From Hordeum vulgare subsp. vulgare (taxonomy: Eukaryota; Streptophyta; Magnoliopsida; Poales; Poaceae): a stretch of 64,000 bases of DNA. Below the pieces are notes generated by a model. That model saw only the letters and a program-made list of their open reading frames with translations, made no database searches and was not told where the DNA came from. The translations under genes and the position numbers were made by a program. How positions within the stretch are numbered: position 1 is the stretch's first letter; each line of letters begins with the position of its first letter. Shown in pieces: positions 1 to 12,332 of the stretch. Location of the stretch: positions 428,810,676-428,874,675 of the forward strand of contig NC_058521.1 in the NCBI RefSeq assembly GCF_904849725.1, written 5' to 3'.

Positions 1-3000
1 CTACAAGGACTCCATTACATCGCGTGACATTTCCCCAAAGGGGATAGACACATCAGCTAAGAAGGACACACGCCGGTCAATTAATGTGTCCGGAGCAGTA
101 GCAAGCTACCATGGCTCGTTGGATCACAAAGGGGCATTTCCCTGTAAGGAGTGCTACTAAAGTTCACGGCTAGGTAATCGAACCCCATACATATCAAGTA
201 CGGCACACGTACACATGGCATACCGATATGTATAGATACATCGATGGCATCACAACATAACCATAAACATACAAGCTTTATTTAAGAGGCTCGGAAGAGC
301 CACACACATAATATTACACAGTAAGGGTCTCACGACCCATCATAGCAGTCATTCAGTTACAAGCCAGCGGAAGTGTTTAAAACTGTCTGAGTACAGACAG
401 GTGAAACTAGAAGGCACATGGCCTGACTATACTACAGACCCAACCTAGGGCCAGATCGTAGCTGGGACACCAGCTACTCGTCGTCGTCGATGTCTAGGAA
501 GAACCCTCCATTAGGGTCATTAGCAACCTCTGCAACAATTATTAAGAAAACATGAGTACGAAGGTACTCAGCAAGACTTTAGGATAACTAACTACTCATG
601 CAATGTATCAATAAGGAATTGTGGGGTTTCATGCGGAAAGCCAGCATTTGACTCGTGGCTAGACAACTTACATTTTAAAACAATTTTTAACAACTTGATT
701 TCTCGCACACGAGTCCATTAACACCACAACAATACTCCATCGTGGAATCATTCCGTCTCCATACGGAAATGCCGTCCACGACACTCATGCTTATCTTGGC
801 AATTTTATGAGTAGCCATTGAAGTTATCTATGAACAACATATGTCTCCAAGTAGTCCATATCTGCGGATGCGACTATTCGAATAGATTATAACCCTGTAG
901 GGGTGTACGTCGTCACACACGCTCTCGCCACTTATTGCCATGTGCACGTCATGCACCTCAACAACCTTCAAGCGGAAGCCCAGCGAGGGAGTCGGCCACG
1001 ACCGTTAACCACGCTAATACCTAGTCCAGGTTTATCGCCTATCTGAGAGTAACCCGCACGGAAGTTCGACCGAGGTTTCTGCCATGGCCTCAAACGATGT
1101 GCGCAGGGTACCCAAGCCCACCATCTGGGTGCACTTGGTACACCGTGCCACTGCCTACCGCATCATAGCCCACCTCTCAGGTCAGCGCTATGCACGGCCT
1201 CCAGCATGACTATAAACACCAGAAACTACTTGCAACTCCTCGACCGAGTACTAAGCGATTAATAAGTCGAGAGGGTCAATTAAGTATCCCAACGTGTGGT
1301 AGTATCTAGTCTTGGATTACATACACGGAACTCAGTTCCTAAGGACGGTTCCAATGAAACAACCCGCCATGTACTCCTACACAACCTTTCACCGGTACCT
1401 TTACCAAATCAGGTTCAACACACAACCTTTGCTTACCGAACACATTCTCACAATTCTGTTCATCTCCCAGATGACAGACCATACACAACTCTAAGCATAG
1501 CATGCATAGCAGGATAAGGCACAACATGGCTCAAGCAACTACCAGGTATGCTAGGTTGCAAGGTTCAGCTATTTACTGTGACAAGGATAGGTCATGCAGA
1601 GGAAGTGGGTTCAACTAACGTGGAAAAAGCATTTGAAGCATTTGATCCTAATGCAATAAGTCAGTGCAGGAGCGAGAACATGGGATTTATCGGGATGATC
1701 AAAATGGTAGCTTGCCTTGTTGCTCAGAGGAGGGACAATATCCGTCAGTCGGATATTCGGTGGAATCCGGAGGAGCGGAGCCTACCGAAAGGAATGACAA
1801 CAATCAATAACAAACATATGCAACAAGATGATGCATGAGCATGGCATGAGGATGCAAGGTGGTATATTATTATAGTTAACATTTAGTAGGTTTGAAGTTG
1901 ATTTGGATCAAACTCAAATATCACTTCAAACGAGGTATTCTCGAATACCATTTTAATTGATTCGACCTGATGCTCAGATCAAATTTCTTTTAACATGCAT
2001 GGAATGACATGTTAGGTTCCTGGTTTGTAATTTGGACAGTGTTTGATCATATTATTTGTAGTGAAATTTACATATTTTCCAAATTCCATCTCCAAAGTAT
2101 TTATGATATTTAACTTATTCATTATTCTATATGTTTGGGTCCAGTAACATTTTCAAACATGTTTGAAAATGACATATTCATATTCCTTGGATTTTTCTGA
2201 TACTTTTTCATATATAAATTATTTTCATTGGAGTTACAGATTAAATTCTTTGATTTTTAGATGTTTTGGCATTTTTCTGGAATTCTTTTAAATCAGAAAA
2301 CTCTTTACTGCATCAGCAGGTCCAACTCGCCGTTGAAAGTCAAACCTGACCAGTGGGACCCACTGGTCAGTGACCCTGGTCAGTTTGACATTAGTTTTAA
2401 TCTTAATTAGCTAATTAACCTCACTGGACCCACATGTCAGTGACTTATTAGTTTATTTAATTTTATTTTTATTAGTCCAGATTATCCATAGGCTGGCCCC
2501 ACACGTCAGTGGCTCAGGCCAGCTGAGATCCACCGGCGGCGAGGTCGTCCTCGCCGGCGGGGAGCCTCCAGCGACCACCAGTATGGCAGAGGGCATCGGA
2601 AACTCGCCTCCGACGACCAAACGCACGGCGGAGACCACGGGGAGAACGACCACTCGACGACGCGCACGATGGGGCAAACCCCAGGGGCTGGGGTGGCCGG
2701 AATCGACGCCGGCGACGAGCTCGGTGGCAACCAAGTTCGGCCATCGTCGAAGTCATCGAACACAGGGTCAAATCGCGCGGGGCTGGGCTCCTAAAGCATC
2801 TACATGACGTCCTGAGGCTGCTGGTGGCCTCAGACGGACCAACCCTTCATCGGAGGGCTACCGACGACGAGCTGCAGCGGCGGTCCTCGTCGGGCTCCGG
2901 TGGAACTAGGCCTAGAGGAGGAGATCGATGGGGAAAACTTAGGGGAAAGCTGCGCAAGCTCACGAGGAGTGCAGAGGAGGGCTTAGACGGCTCGGGGAAG

Positions 3001-3906
3001 CGATGAGGGCGACGAATCGAGCAGAGCTCGCCGGTGGCCGAAGGTTGAAGACAACGGTGCCATGGGCGTTGCAGGGCTCGGGGAGGCTTTGGATTCTGCA
3101 GGGAGGACCAGCTCGTCAAGGCGGAGCTAATGGCACACTCGGGAGGAAGATCCTGTGGCTAGGGGCACGGGCAGCTCGAGCTCGAGCTCCTGTCAATGGC
3201 GGCAGTAGGGATCGAAAGAACCGAGAGGAGAGGGGGGAGATGGAGCACGGGAATGGATAGATACGTGCTCGGGGAGGTTATCCCCGTGCTCGCCAGCGCA
3301 AAGCGGCGGCCAGGCAGGAAGAGAGCTGCGTGAGGCGCGCGGCGTCGCGGCGGCCACCTCCTGCTCCTACTGGCGAGGAGGAAGACGACAACGCGACTCG
3401 GCCTGGGCTGAGGTGAGTGACCGGTAATTCTTTCCTCCTTTTTTTCTGTTTTGTTTCTGTTTTGCTAACTATTTAATTTTCTATTTATTTCAGCTCCAAA
3501 ATAGTTTGTAAAAACTATTTTGAACACACCAGAATATTTGTTGGAATATATCCAACCATTCCTGGAGTTTTCAACATTTTTGAAAACTTAAAGTTTTTGA
3601 ATTCAAATTTTAAACTTGAAACCAGTAGCTTTTTGCATTTATTTAAAATGCCAAAAGTGTTATGAAAATGGTTTTCTTCATTGCTTATTTGCTTCCATGA
3701 TTTATCAGAAAAGTTGAACTTTTCTTGAGGCCATTTTGAGTTCATTGATTTGAACAAGTTTGTAATTCCTTTGAATTTGAGAAGTGGCTAGGGTTTTTGA
3801 GTGTTCCTTCCCCACTTGCTTGTTATTGTTGCAATTCTCTTGGATGCAATGCAAAGAAGATATGAGCACAATGCTAAACCTTGGTTAGGGTTCCAGGGAT
3901 GTGACA
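1..3906 (-). mobile_element. Long LTR, gypsy-type, left end outside window
   Basis: The right edge ends in gggatgtgaca. Read on the minus strand this is an LTR start (TGTCACATCCC), the same layout as the D-type LTRs, which start TGTAACATCCC. No internal boundary is visible, so the whole stretch is read as one LTR longer than 3.9 kb whose other end lies before base 1. A GC-rich block at about 2500-3420 resembles in position and composition the GC-rich block of the D-type LTRs. The short open frames here show no protein family and are not called. The flank on the right is unrelated DNA, so this is a 5' LTR or solo LTR. Family not identified. Confidence 0.55.
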
Positions 3907-4118
3907 TTGCGTTTGATCTTCCTAAACTCTACTCCTTACTACATGTGCAAAGTCTTTACTTTCCGTTGCCATAATTGTTGACTAGCATGTGTAGGGTGCA
4001 CTAGACTTGTTAGAATCGCTAAAATCTTCCAACCATTAAACTAGGAAAAGGCTAGGATTTTATTTTATGCAACTAGTCTATTCATCCCACTCTAGACACC
4101 TCTTCTATCGATCCCACA
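3907..4118 (+). mobile_element. Copia LTR 3'-end remnant
   Basis: About 210 bp ending in tctagacacc..tcgatccca. Reverse-complemented, it starts like the inner end of the copia LTR at 42206 (ggatcgat, then a tgactagag-like stretch and tgaatag), so it looks like the last part of a related Sirevirus-type LTR in the opposite orientation to element E. No primer-binding site follows, so it is cut at its right side. Weak assignment. Confidence 0.35.
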
Positions 4119-4146
4119 ATGGACTAAATGGCACAACGTTAGAATC

Positions 4147-4930
4147 CTAAAGGTCTACTTCGGGAGGAACATGAGGCTCTTCCTTAGTTTTTTCATAAGT
4201 GATAGGTAGTTCGTCATTGTATAAATTCCTATGGAGGTACTTACTTAATTTTGTTTGAAGCTCATAATCCAATCCAAGTTTTGGTATAGCAAATTGGTTA
4301 TTATGTTCAGAAATCTTATCAACTAAGACATTAAGCGGTACCTTCTTTATAAGGTTCACATCATAAGCAACATAGTCCGTGGATTTTAGTTTTCTTATTT
4401 CTTCCAACTCATAAAGAATTCCCTCTATGGATGGGCACTCACCGTTAACCCTATAATGAAAATATATCCCTAGCCTCTTGTATGATATTACTAAATTCTT
4501 GACAAAGGAATATAGTAGCTACACGTTTAGTGGAAGCTTGATGGATATTAGAGAATTCTAGGAACAACCATTGTATAAAAGGATGCATGTGCACAAATTG
4601 TCTCTCCAATTGTGCTATAAGCAAAGATATGACATCCACATAACTTGTAGTTCTAGCAATAATAGAACCTCCTACCAAAGGTAATGATCCCGCACAAGTG
4701 AACAAATATTGAATCACACCCTGTCCAATAATATTACCACTCCCAGTGCGGAGTTTCTTAGTTTTCATAATAGGTTCTACCTTAGGAGGATCATCATACG
4801 TAAGATTATCAAGTTTCTAATTAGAAACTTCATCCAAAATTCTTTTAGCATTCTCGTCACAAGATGAATTTGGCAAACCAAGGTTTCCCACACTAGAGGC
4901 GGAGGCATCACTAATTTCAAACTCAGACAT
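4147..4930 (-). pseudogene. Broken gag-like ORF of element I
   Basis: The start is placed at the ATG complementary to 4928-4930, opening MSEFEISDASAS. This fits the position just after the leader of an Athila-like element. The frame is interrupted by an in-frame TAG after about 37 codons (in ..DEVSN*KLDN..) and by a one-base shift near 4450, where ..ARDIFSL runs into a stop and RVNGECPSIEG continues in another frame. It ends at a TAG at 4147 after PPEVDL. The middle part (4451-4768) is a Gly/Leu-rich segment with no motif I recognise. No zinc knuckle is seen. It is probably the gag or gag-replacement ORF of the element and is not functional. Confidence 0.6.
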
Positions 4931-5105
4931 GATAGCAACTTCCAAGCAAACTAGAGAGCGAAGATGCAAACTAGTGAGAAGTAAAACAAGCAAAGATAAA
5001 CATTTTTGTATTTTGTATTAGACAAACTAAATATACCAGCAAATAAAAAGAGGAACAAGTGAATGAAATTTTGTGTGGAGTTACTTGGTTGTTGGTGATG
5101 ATATT

Positions 5106-5122
5106 CCCCGACAGTGGCGCCA
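5106..5122 (-). other. Primer-binding site, tRNA-Asp type (degenerate)
   Basis: The plus strand reads ccccgacagtggcgcca. Its complement matches the 3' end of plant tRNA-Asp (TGGCGCCGTTGCCGGGG) with three mismatches. It lies 11 nt inside the LTR end at 5134, the same spacing as in elements B, J and K. Confidence 0.75.
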
Positions 5123-5133
5123 GAAATCCTTCC

Positions 5134-6673
5134 TGATACTTGTGATCAGCATTGGGTTTTTCGTGAAGAGGAAAGGGTTATCCGAGCACAATGTGGTTAA
5201 GTATTTCCCTCAGTTATGGAACCAAGGTTATCAACCACAACTGTCTTCAGCGAATGCACACAAAATAACAAACAACTTGCACCCAACGCGGGCAAGAGGG
5301 TTGTCAATCCTCTTGTCTTGTTATTTGCAAGCAAGTGAGGTGTGTAGATAATTGTAGATAGAAAGATAAAATAAAAACAAGCAACTAACAACAAGTTATT
5401 GAAGGTTTTATCAATATGTTGTGAATAGACTCGGGGGTCATAGCTTTCCCGAATGGCATCTCTCATGAAAATAGCATACAGTGGGTAAACAAATTACTGT
5501 TGGGCAATTGACAGAAAAGCGGATAGTTATACGATATTCATGGGAATGATCATGTGTATATAGGCATCACACCCATAAAAAAATAGGCCGACTCTTGCCT
5601 TCACCTATTACTATTAATCCACTCATCAACAACTATCGAGCATGCATCTAGAGTATTAAGTAAAATAGAGTAACACATGGAGAACAATGACATGATGTAG
5701 ACAAAGTAAATTCAAACAATATGAATAAACCCCATAATTTTATCCATAGTAGCAGCAACACAAAGATGTATATTGCCCCCTTTTGTCACTGGGATATATA
5801 AATTCGCTAGGTTGAACCTACCACTACACACTTCTCTCGACGAATAAATGTCGATCTAGTTGGCCAAACTATTTCAATAGATCGGAGAGAATTACAAAGC
5901 TATCATAATCATGCACATAAGAATCATATAAGTATTCATAGGAGACTCAAGTATTTATCATGAATAATCTGAACATAAACCCACAATTCATCGTATCCCA
6001 ACAAATGCACCACACAAAAGGAATTACATCATATGGATTAAAGCGAAGATGGGATGATCATTGTATTGAAGACCAGAGATAGAGAGATTGCTATCTAGGT
6101 ATTGGCTATGGACCCATAGGTGTGTGGTGAACTACTCACACATCATCATGAGGGCAACAAGGCTGATGAAGAGGCCCTCCCTGATCCACTCCCTCTGGGA
6201 GGGTGCCGGAATGGAGCTCCAGATGGCCTCCCATCAGAAGAGAGACTTGCAGGAGCATAAAAAGTGTTTCGAGACTCTCCCTGATGTTTCTTGGGTAGAT
6301 GAGAATTTACAAGGCAAAGAACAGAGTCAGGAGGCCCACGAGGGAGGCACAAGCCATTAGGGCACCCCCAGGTCACGCCCTGTTAGCTTGTGGGCCCCCT
6401 GTGAGGCCTCCAGCCTTCTTCCGATGCTCGTTGGTCTTCTTTTTGTCCAGAAAAAATCACCAAAAAGTTTCTGGGTAATTGGACTTCGTTTGGTATGGAA
6501 AACCTAAAAAGTGAAAAACATGTAGAAAACAACAACTGACACTCGATAGTGGGTCAATAGGTTAGTGCTCAAAAGTAATGTAAATTGGTATATAAATATC
6601 CCAAAAGTATTCTAAAATGATAATATATCAGCATGGAACAATAAAAAATTATAGATATGTTGGAGATGTATCA
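5134..6673 (-). repeat. Element I 5' LTR
   Basis: 1540 bp. Plus-strand edges are tgatac at 5134 and gtatca at 6673, giving a perfect 6-bp terminal inverted repeat. Read on the minus strand it starts TGATACATCTCCAAC, the usual start of Triticeae Athila-type LTRs. It aligns by eye over its length with the plus-oriented LTR at 45481-47039, with many differences, so both are old. Confidence 0.8.
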
Positions 6674-6980
6674 TTGTACCGCTCCAAGGAGCGGTTGTAC
6701 CGCCCGTGGAACTACTTCTAGGGTTGCGGGCAGTGCTGCCGCAGCTAGGAGGCCACAGAAGAACCGCTGGACACTTGCTGGTAGAACATGCCAGAAGTAT
6801 AGCCCAGTTGATCAACGGTAGAACCGCCGATCACACTGGTTGTACCGCTCAGATGATACTACTAGCTGCCCAAGCGGTAGAACCACCCGAGCAAGTGGCT
6901 GCACTGCCCGGCTATAGACACCAATCATCATGTCAAGATGCGTACAATTGGTAAAGAGGGTTTCTCGGAGGAGGAAGGCT
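6674..6980 (-). mobile_element. Remnant of element E 3' LTR
   Basis: This stretch is rich in the short motif gcggt..accgc (for example near 6676-6706, 6822-6850 and 6873-6885), as is the E 5' LTR at 42890-43440. It continues past solo LTR F at 12058. I therefore read it as the remaining part of E's 3' LTR. No terminal LTR sequence was found, so the boundary with the 3' noncoding region is unknown. Confidence 0.45.
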
Positions 6981-7360
6981 TGATACATCTCCAATGTATC
7001 GATAATTTATGAAGTATTCATGCCATGTTTGCCTATGTTTATAATACTTTTATATGGTTTTGATGCACTTTATATGATTTATTTATAACTAACCCAGACT
7101 AACGCTGTTTTCAACAGAATTACCATTGTGTTATTTTTTGTGCAGAAAATGAAAGTTCTCGGAATCGCCCGAAACTTTATTTTTTATTTTTTTATAAAGG
7201 AAATAAGAAATATTGGAGCAAAGAACCACCCAAGGGGAGCCACCTTTGGGCCACAAGCCAATATGGCGCGCCCCTAGGCCTTGCCCTGATGGCTTGTGGG
7301 GCCCACGTGGCTCCGTTTGGTGTGATTCCAATGCTGAAAAATCCTATATATGCCAGAAAC

Positions 7361-10300
7361 TGTAGCGACCCGACTCAAGAAGAGTCAAGCCTCTATGTAT
7401 CTGTGCCATCCCTGGATTAGTATGCTGGCACACACAGTACATCAATGTATATATCAAAGTGCAATCACATGGAAATAGCGTAAAACTGATATATACCTTA
7501 AATATCTCAGCGGAAGCAGTCAAGGGAGTGGAGTCCCAATAAACACCAACGGCAAGTTGAGTGTAGACCGTAATCCTGAATCGTACTCTTACTCGTCGAA
7601 GAAAAATATCTGCAACATAAGACGTTGCAGCCGTGTAGGTCAGCATATTGAATATGCCGACAAGTCACATAAGAGAGGGGTGAAAAGTAATCATCTATAC
7701 TATATGCATATATGGCAGGTGGGGCTATAAGTTTTTAGCGAAAAGCAAGTTTTCTCCTACATCAAGAGAGGGCTAAAAGCAAAATGTTACTGCATTGTTG
7801 GTTGTTAACGAGGTGGTTCCACCAACCAATTCTCGTACCCATGTTGTCAATAATACCCACATCAATATTATTATTTGTGTTGAGAATTTCAGATAACTTC
7901 AGTTCCTTTGGCTCAAGTTGTCAATGACCGTGGGCACGGCTAATCGATTAGGTTTGAGTACTCTACAGAGTTTTGCACACGTTCCCCACAAGATTTGATC
8001 GCCTCCGTGTATGTCCTCGCACTTCAGGGTGTTTGAAGACCGGATGATCAAAACATGGTCTTTCAACGGGTCCCTCTGAATCCCTGTCGGTGCCCATCCA
8101 ATCCTACCGTTCTTCCACATCTGCTAGCACCACCTGTCCAGAGTCGCTGCGTTGTCCAACCAAACCAGAGCCCATAATGACTTGTGGCTGTGCAGGTAAG
8201 CCTTGGGTCTTGAAAATATCCGTCTGTCTCTTTGAGCCTGGGTGAAGCTTTCCACAAGATGTCATGGCCGTCTCCAGCATCCCGGGTCATCCACTGGTTT
8301 CTCCAGGGAGCCGATCAACCGTCCTTCACCTAGAGTTGCATTGCATCACGAGGTCTTGAAAAGGCTTGACTTAACCGGTCTTGGTTATTAAATTATTCTC
8401 GCATCACTCGTGATAAACTCTCAACCAGAATGCCATCTACTCAAGCATAGCAATATGAAATTTGTCGTCCCGAGCCAAGTAACGAGGTTGTTGGGTGCCT
8501 ACCACATGATACTACAATATGTAACCATAATTTCCAAGTACCTACTCAGCATGCAATTGGGCATAGGATGGTAGAAATACGATGCATAAAACATAGGTGA
8601 TACATGATCAAATGACTTGCCTGGTATTACTTGATGAAGATAGTCGCTCTCATAATCCTGATAATTCTACTCGCCACACTCCGAGCAATCTATCGTAAAC
8701 AAATAGCATTCAATAAACATTCATGCCAAAGAGGAAGAACCAAGAGAATATAAAAACAAAGCATGTTTTGGTGCAAAATAACAATGTACTAAGGTTTAAT
8801 AAAAAAGATAGGGCCTTATGGTGTTGTAAAAGGAACGGTGAAAGGGGTCAACTCAAAAGAGTCAAAGGATGATCACCTATCGCTATATAAGCTCGACTTG
8901 CATACACTATGGGAGATGATCAAAAATATTGGGAGAACAACATGAATGTTGTTTAACAAATAGTATAAGACATAAGAATTTATTTGTAGAAAGAATTTCT
9001 TGAAATGGAGCACTACAACACAAGTTATAGCAAATTGAAGTATGAATTGAATTTGCATTCAAAAGGTCAAGAGAAGTTGAACTGAAGTACGATGGTTACG
9101 TACAAAAATATATGACATGAGTGTTTAGGGGTAAAAGGAATCAATTGAAAAGGTGGTACGATTTGCAAGATAAGATCAAATGAATGTTCGAATACAAATT
9201 TGAATCGCTCAAATTTGTAAGGTTCAAAGGTCGAAGCTAATGATGCTACTGGATATAGGAGATCAATATGAGCGTGTAGAAAAAAGAATTACTAGATTTG
9301 AACTAGCGGATCAAAAGATACAAATACCTCAATATAACATTGAATCGGCTTAGAACGATGTGAACACTTTTGGGCACTAATAGATAAATCTGATTTGATC
9401 AAAATTATAAGTTGAAAATTTAAAACTAATGATACAAACGGAAAGATTACTTTGATACGAATCCGACGCAATTGAATTCATCTAAAACGGAGCTACGGAT
9501 AAAAAGATATGATTAAAAGAAGTTTGAATATGAATATGAACAAATTTCGAAATTTAAAAATTTCAAAAAGTTGATATGATAGGTTCACAGGATAGGTAGG
9601 ATCAAGACGAAACTCTAGGCGTTGGTTTCATCTAATTCGGATAAACGAGTAAAAAGTTATGGCTATTTGAAAAATCAGGGCCAAGCTGTTTAACGGAATA
9701 AAAGTGCTATGTCTAAAAGAATTCTAGTACTAATGTGGAAATACGAAGACTAATTAATATATCTAATTACTCTACCATATACTAGTGTAGGAATACTAGT
9801 CTAGAAATAATAAACTACGGAAGTATATAAAAAAATACGAAGAGAAATACGTTTAGAATGCAGAGTAAGAATTAATTCCAATGAGGAGACGACTTTCAGA
9901 AATCCCGCCGAAGAGAAGAAAAAATATTTTTATTTAATAAATCTAGTTAAACCAAAAGATTGATTTAACCCGAAATAGATGATTTTTGGATGCTCTTATG
10001 GATCTATATTTATAGGTGGAAGGGAGGTCTAATGGTCCATAGGTAAGCAATATGGGACTAAACATATACGTAAAGAGGAGAAAAAGGGATCCAAATGTCA
10101 CATGGGCCAACTAGGAACGGCCGGCAGCGCGCACACGACGTGCATGCTCGCTGGATGGTTCAGCTTTTTTTTCGTTTTTTCTTTATTTATTTTTTTAACA
10201 AAAAAACTGGGAACAATAAAAATATTTTATATAGGCATATTATATATCAAAATTTTCAGAATAAAATTTTCTACAACATGAACACTTTATTTTTCACAAA

Positions 10301-10754
10301 TAAAAACTTTATAAAAATTTAATTTTTTTTAAATCCAATAAAATCCAAATTTTGTCTTTAAAATTTTTGGCACTATTTTTCTTCTGACTTTTTTTGGGGG
10401 GTGTCATGTTACCTCCTCTCTTTCTTGCTTGGCAAGTATATTGTCAGGAAATATTTTGTGGTTGAAATCTTGTGTCAAAAATAAAATAAAAATTCAAATA
10501 AAAAACCAAAGGAAAATTCAAGTGCCACATTCATCTAAATTCCTTATAGTTGAAGAAGTCATGTTATCTTCTCTCACTGATTTTAAATGGATGAATTTGA
10601 ATTCAAAAGAAAAATGGGAAAGTCATTTTATTCCCTCTCATTCAAAAGTTTTAAAAAGTTATAAATTTCACTCAAGTTTCAATCACTCAAACAAACAAAC
10701 AATCAATCAAATAATTATATTAACATTCCAAAATTTATAATTTGGGATGTTATA
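7361..10754 (-). mobile_element. Solo LTR G (D-type family)
   Basis: The plus-strand edges are tgtagcgacc and gggatgttata. Identical 5-bp flanks GAAAC lie at 7356-7360 and 10755-10759, so this is an intact solo LTR with its target duplication. The first 1.2 kb is very close to the D LTRs at 53715 and 59898. The AT-rich middle (about 8600-10350) differs, and it is 3394 bp against about 2980 bp in D, so it is an older or different subfamily. The last base pair of the LTR start has drifted (TATA for TACA). The open frames inside are not real genes. Confidence 0.9.
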
Positions 10755-10761
10755 GAAACCC

Positions 10762-10770
10762 TATAAATAA
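10762..10770 (+). promoter_or_regulatory. Probable TATA box of LTR F
   Basis: The sequence tataaataa lies in the F LTR just beyond the G insertion site, followed by agagagaac. The B-type LTRs carry a related TATAAAT in the same relative place. The insertion of G sits a few bases upstream, so any promoter here is disrupted. Confidence 0.35.
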
Positions 10771-10961
10771 AGAGAGAACTTACGCTCCACCACAGTAACT
10801 CTCTATATCGATGAAAAACCCATCTGGAGACTTTCTAGTACCCTGTCGGAGAGGGGAAATCATCTCCGGTGTCCGTCTTCATCATCACGGTGGAGGCCAT
10901 GACGAGGAGGGAGTAGTTCACCCTCGGGGCTGAGGGTATGTACTAGTAGCTATGTGTTCAA

Positions 10962-10997
10962 TCTCTCTCTCTCTCTCTCTCTCTCACTCTCTCTCTT
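10962..10997. repeat. (TC)n microsatellite in LTR F
   Basis: An unbroken TC run of 24 bases (10962-10985), one A, then more CT. The same tract appears as (GA)8 and (GA)11 at matching places in the two LTRs of element B, so it is an ancestral feature of this LTR family. Confidence 0.9.
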
Positions 10998-12057
10998 GTG
11001 TACTTGATATGGCACAATCTTGATGTATCACGAGCCTTGTTAATCTAGTTGGATAATATGATCTTATTCCCTTGCTACCTTATTGTGATGAATTGAATCT
11101 TTCCGTTTAAGATCTCGTTATGTTGGATTGTATATTTTGGTTTGAGAACACTTGATGTATGTCTTGCATGCAGATACCCGTAGTGACATTGGGGTTTTCA
11201 AGTGATTCACTTGATATATGTTATGGCATCAACTTGCGGATTCCGGTGACCTTGCGGATCTATGCATAGGGGTTGATTGCACATTTTCATACTATGTTCT
11301 CCGGTAGAAATCTTGGGGTGCTCCTTGAAGTTCTTTGTGTTGGATTGAATATGATAGATATGAAATTGTTTGATGCATGTCGCATAATTTACCCACAGAT
11401 ACTTGAGGTGACATTGGAGTATCTAGGTGACATTAGGGTTGATTGATATGTATCATGGGTGTTATTCAAGTACAAACTCTAGGGCTGTTTGTGACACTTA
11501 CAGGAATAGCTTAAAAGATTGATCAGAAAGAATAACTTTGAGGTGGTTCTACTACCAACACCAATTTCATTTTATTGTTCTCCACTAGATAGAAACTTTG
11601 GAGAGATTGTTTGTTGCATGTTGAGGGATGATCATATTTTCTACTATGTTAGCATTGTTGAGAGATTGCACTAGCAAAAGTATGAACCCTAGGGTTTATT
11701 ACCAAGCATTTATACAACGTTTTTCTCGCTATTTTACATTTTCTACCTTGCTGGTTTTATTTTTTCAGATTACAAAAACCTATATCTACTATTCATACGA
11801 CACTTGTATCACCATCTCTTCGCCGAACTAGTGCACCTATACAAATTTCCATTCTATTGGGTGTGTTGGGGACACAAGATTTTTTGTATTTGATTGCAGG
11901 GTTGTTTGAGAGAGACAATCTTAATCCTACACCTCCCATGGATTGATAAACCTTAGGTCATCCACCTGAGGAAAAATTTCTCCTGTCCTACAAAACTTTG
12001 CGCTTGGAGGCCCAACATAGTCTACAAGAATAAAGTTGTGTAGTAGACATCAAGGCC

Positions 12058-12332
12058 TGGGATGGAATAGTGGCACTAAGATATGGTAAGATATACCCCA
12101 AGGGTGCTAAAGAATCAAAAATAAAGGACCCACCCTTTAAGGATAGAGACACCTAGGATCTTAAGGAAACATGCAAACCAAACATGAATGCGAGGGGGCG
12201 GTGGCTAAAGCCACCTATGTTTGAGTCAATTGGTATGGAACCGCGAAGATTTTAACCTTGGGACCATGATCGGAACTCTTCTTTGAAGCACAAGTGTCAT
12301 CAAAGATGAGTAATGTGAAAGACTTGATCGAT
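12058..12332 (-). other. 3' noncoding region of element E
   Basis: This lies downstream of the RNase H end on the minus strand and is continuous with the pol remnant. It has no ORF of note. It joins the LTR-like sequence at 6980 once F is removed. Confidence 0.5.

Larger units (their letters stand above)
4119..6673 (-). mobile_element. Element I: Athila-like gypsy, 5' part only
   Basis: On the minus strand this reads 5' LTR (6673 to 5134), tRNA-Asp primer-binding site, a leader of about 175 bp, then a broken gag-like ORF, and stops near 4119. The rest of the internal region and the 3' LTR are missing, so no target-site duplication can be checked. The right edge abuts copia E LTR sequence at 6674, so I probably inserted into E's 3' LTR before the left side was deleted. 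The LTR is the same family as 45481-47039, in the opposite orientation. Confidence 0.75.
6981..12052 (+). mobile_element. Solo LTR F (non-autonomous gypsy, B family), with nested solo LTR G
   Basis: It starts TGATACATCTCC at 6981 and ends tagtagacatca at 12052, matching the ends of the B-element LTRs (30039-31653 and 35844-37482) in the opposite orientation. Flanks are AGGCT (6976-6980) and AGGCC (12053-12057), a target duplication with one change. Without G it is about 1.67 kb, the length of the B LTRs. No internal region is attached, so it is a solo LTR left by LTR-LTR recombination. The piece 10755-12052 also carries a (TC)n tract and a TATA-like site. Confidence 0.8.

Noticed and set aside
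2453..3260. Overlapping Arg/Pro-rich ORFs on both strands, possible host gene
   Set aside because: They follow GC content, overlap in several frames, have no domain, and lie within a long LTR.
7344..7646. ORF of about 100 codons on the minus strand in LTR G, also present at 53533-54024 and 59860-60156
   Set aside because: Its N-terminus changes by small indels between copies, in the D LTRs it runs past the LTR end into different sequence, and it shows no domain. Similarity is that of the LTR DNA itself.
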